This document shows positions 14,345 to 60,000 of a stretch of 60,000 nucleotides of DNA, in pieces. A program made the translations under genes and the position numbers. Below the pieces are notes generated by a model. That model worked only from the letters and a program-made list of their open reading frames with translations, was not told where the DNA came from and made no database searches. Each line of letters opens with the position of its first letter. Within the stretch, counting starts at the first letter, position 1. This stretch comes from Cristatella mucedo (lineage: Eukaryota; Bryozoa; Phylactolaemata; Cristatellidae), in the NCBI GenBank assembly GCA_009760855.2, contig WPIO01000032.1, forward strand, positions 3,295,001-3,355,000, given 5' to 3'.

Positions 14345-14470
14345 CTTTAGCCCTGGATCTTAACCGAGGGGCAAGGTGCTCGCTCTTCACGACCCAGGTC
14401 GTGGGTTCGAGTCCTGCTACTGGTAATCCTATATCTACCACTGCGATTGAGATGGTAGCCTTCGTAGCAC
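14345..14470 (+). mobile_element. SINE family A-related copy, diverged
   Basis: Head similar to the copy at 23879 (GGGGCAAGGTGCTCGC), B box GTGGGTTCGAGTCCTGC, and a body that ends early. It may be a subfamily. Confidence 0.6.
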
Positions 14471-14547
14471 TCACCCTTCGTGAGTTGCTTGTCGGAGCTG
14501 ACACATTGCATGTGTCGTCACTAACCAATTGACATGGTTCGTTCCCA

Positions 14548-14775
14548 GTGAGCCGTAATGGCTCACTAGGTAAGGCGGTTGCTTTTCACCACCTCGGCCT
14601 CGAGGTCGTGGGCTCGAATCCTGCAGTAGGCGATCCTTTATCGCCACTGCAAGCGGTGGTGATAGCCGTAAAGGCTCTTCTGTCTCTATAGAAACAGAGG
14701 CTGTTAAATCAGCTAGCATATGTAAAGTGCATAGAAAGAGATCGGGTTTCTTCGAGCGGTGTGTTAGAATTTCAT
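14548..14775 (+). mobile_element. SINE family A copy followed by a LINE-type tail
   Basis: Full family A unit: head GTGAGCCGTAATGGCTCACT, B box GTGGGCTCGAATCC, hairpin segment, and end GAGGCTGTTAAATCAGCTAG at about 14716. It runs directly into TGTAAAGTGCATAGAAAGAG, a decayed copy of the LINE 3' tail, unlike the T-rich ends of other copies. Confidence 0.75.
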
Positions 14776-14881
14776 TACAGCTACTTTTATCCTTATTGTA
14801 AGCAGTTACTCACGGCAAAAATGGTGAAGCTGCAATCACTCTCGCTGAGTGCCACCTGAGTCACCTCGCACCATTAGGCTC

Positions 14882-14950
14882 GTCTACCGCTAAGCCGTTT
14901 AGGCTCTTCTGCCGCTATATAAATGAGGCTGTTAGAACAGCTAACCTTTA
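14882..14950 (+). mobile_element. SINE family A 3' fragment
   Basis: Only the end of the unit is present (AGGCTCTTCTGCCGCTATAT, then GAGGCTGTTAGAACAGCTAA). Confidence 0.6.
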
Positions 14951-15231
14951 TTTTGCAATGAGCAATGACTTGATGACTTATTCTGCACCGAGAATCAGCT
15001 CGTTATTGTTGGCAGAGCAAAAGAACAGGCGGTTAGCTGTCTTGCAAAATGTTATTAAGGATGTGCTTCCTCGTGATTCAAAGGACGGTGGCTTCAGCCG
15101 ACACCTTCACTACCCCTGCAATAGCTGGTGCTACTGCTTGTGCAAAGGCAATCTCCATTAACGGCTTCTTTAGCTTCTAACGCAAAAAACTTGGTGCGAG
15201 CAGTTAAAGACCACTTATCGGTTTAGCTAAG

Positions 15232-15237
15232 TTTATT
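15232..15237 (-). terminator. Candidate polyadenylation signal for the whirlin gene
   Basis: AATAAA on the minus strand, 57 nt after the whirlin stop codon, in the context TGTAAATAAACTTAG. Confidence 0.65.
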
Positions 15238-15293
15238 TACATTAAGCGAACAAAAGACTCTAGGCAGTAGCTTCAAATCACAAAATCACACTG

Positions 15294-58933
<43,640 letters not shown>

Positions 58934-59614
58934 ACTGACAGCCCTGAGATAGCTGAAAATATTGACAACAACTTTGCAGACGCAGCATATGCACTTACAT
59001 GAGCAGTAATGGAGATGAGCTTTGCTACATAACCATGGTAAATGCAGGCCTCCTCTATTAAAATCCTACTACATCAGCACCAATATTAATTATGAATGTT
59101 ATCTATAACTCTCTAGAAATACACTATAATTACCTGCTAATCGTAACAGCCGAGCTACCGGACTAAACGCTGGCACGCGCTGTGGGCGGCCATAGAGCGT
59201 CCTAGGAGATCGATTAGACCGATACAGCGATGCCATTATATAGTTATGTACTCCTCATGGCCCTCTTTGCTCTATGAATGAGTAACCCACGTTGTAGAAT
59301 AAACGCCGGTGCGGGTCTTTCATCGCTTATTTTTTCTTGCCCACGGAGGCAGGTCTTAACGGTATAAATATGCTAAGTTAAGTACTTAAGCCAAGTACAG
59401 GAGCTCGCAGACGATCGCTGCATCAAAGACGTTATACCGTTAAGTACCCCACGCTTATGTGAACTTAATTGATGAAGAATTAGAAAGGAGAAAAACAGTG
59501 CCAAAAATGCCGAGGGGCGTGAAGTATATTGATTGCTATATTGTAACTGCAGGCAGCATATCAGCGTTGCCTTTAATTTTCCCGAAGCCGACTGCGTAGC
59601 TTCTCTGTTTTGAC
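58934..59614. other. Whirlin 5' flank
   Basis: On the minus strand a donor-like CAT/GTAAGTG lies near 59000 and an acceptor TTTTCAG at 58953, so a non-coding first exon probably sits here. A 13-bp inverted repeat (CTTAACGGTATAA at 59355-59367 and its complement at 59432-59444) bounds a 64-bp centre. No TATA box could be assigned. Confidence 0.45.
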
Positions 59615-59752
59615 CGAGTAGTTACGGTGCTCGCCTCGACCAAGGTCTGGCCGAGATCGTGAGCTCGAGCCATGAGGCATACGTGAAGCATCTGAAAAGA
59701 GATTCAGTTCTCTTATGGCGTGATATAAATTAATTCTATTTTTTTATTTGAA
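59615..59752 (+). mobile_element. SINE family B copy
   Basis: GAGTAGTTACGGTGCTCGC head, B-box region GTGAGCTCGAGCC, GGCATACGTGAAGCATC, and tail CTCTTATGGCGTGATATAA with a T-rich end. Confidence 0.75.
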
Positions 59753-60000
59753 AAATGCTATTAAAGGCGACACTAAAGTCTTCAATGATCCGCTTTTTAC
59801 GTCTGTTCCACTGTGCTGGTGAAACTATAAAGCTGACTATTTTTGAACAATAATTTGATTATATATGAAACATGAAGACTCAATGAGATCTTGGAGTTTA
59901 ATGGAAGCTCGGTAATGAAAAACACCGCTACCGACTGCTAAACACTAGTTAATTGGTAAAGGTGCTGTAAAAACTGGCAGAACATTATGAGAATAATCCG
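59753..60000. other. Right edge, nothing recognised
   Basis: AT-rich sequence with no repeat or coding signal that I can support. Confidence 0.5.

Overview
This is nuclear DNA from an animal, most likely a non-vertebrate. It holds two recognisable protein genes on the minus strand: a 7-dehydrocholesterol reductase (DHCR7) in one uninterrupted coding block, and a multi-exon whirlin (WHRN) orthologue filling about 15.3-58.9 kb. Spliceosomal introns, a whirlin domain order known only from animals, L2/CR1-like LINE fragments ending in ATT repeats and tRNA-derived SINEs all fit a metazoan. I see no Alu- or B1-type repeats. I cannot name the phylum from sequence alone.

Layout: 0-6 kb is mostly SINE, LINE and a possible LTR remnant, with one possible unidentified terminal exon at the left edge. 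DHCR7 lies at 6.1-7.5 kb. 7.6-15.2 kb is intergenic: a CpG-rich block, a 34-bp-arm palindrome, a 400-bp CT microsatellite and several SINEs. The whirlin gene follows. I assembled 14 coding exons (chain of 2,721 nt, 906 residues plus stop) from splice signals and matching intron phases. The order is HHD1-PDZ1-PDZ2-HHD2-disordered linker-PDZ3, which distinguishes whirlin from harmonin and PDZD7. HHD, PDZ2 and PDZ3 exons are strongly supported; the linker exons (8-12) rest on splice signals and phase only.

The introns are loaded with 5'-truncated copies of one LINE family, in both orientations, and with two tRNA-related SINE families. One SINE family carries the same 3' tail as a LINE subfamily, suggesting it borrows that LINE's machinery. 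No CRISPR, operon, rRNA gene or convincing functional tRNA gene was seen. The two genes are not functionally linked: DHCR7 makes sterols in the ER, whirlin is a scaffold of actin-based protrusions and ciliary or sensory complexes.
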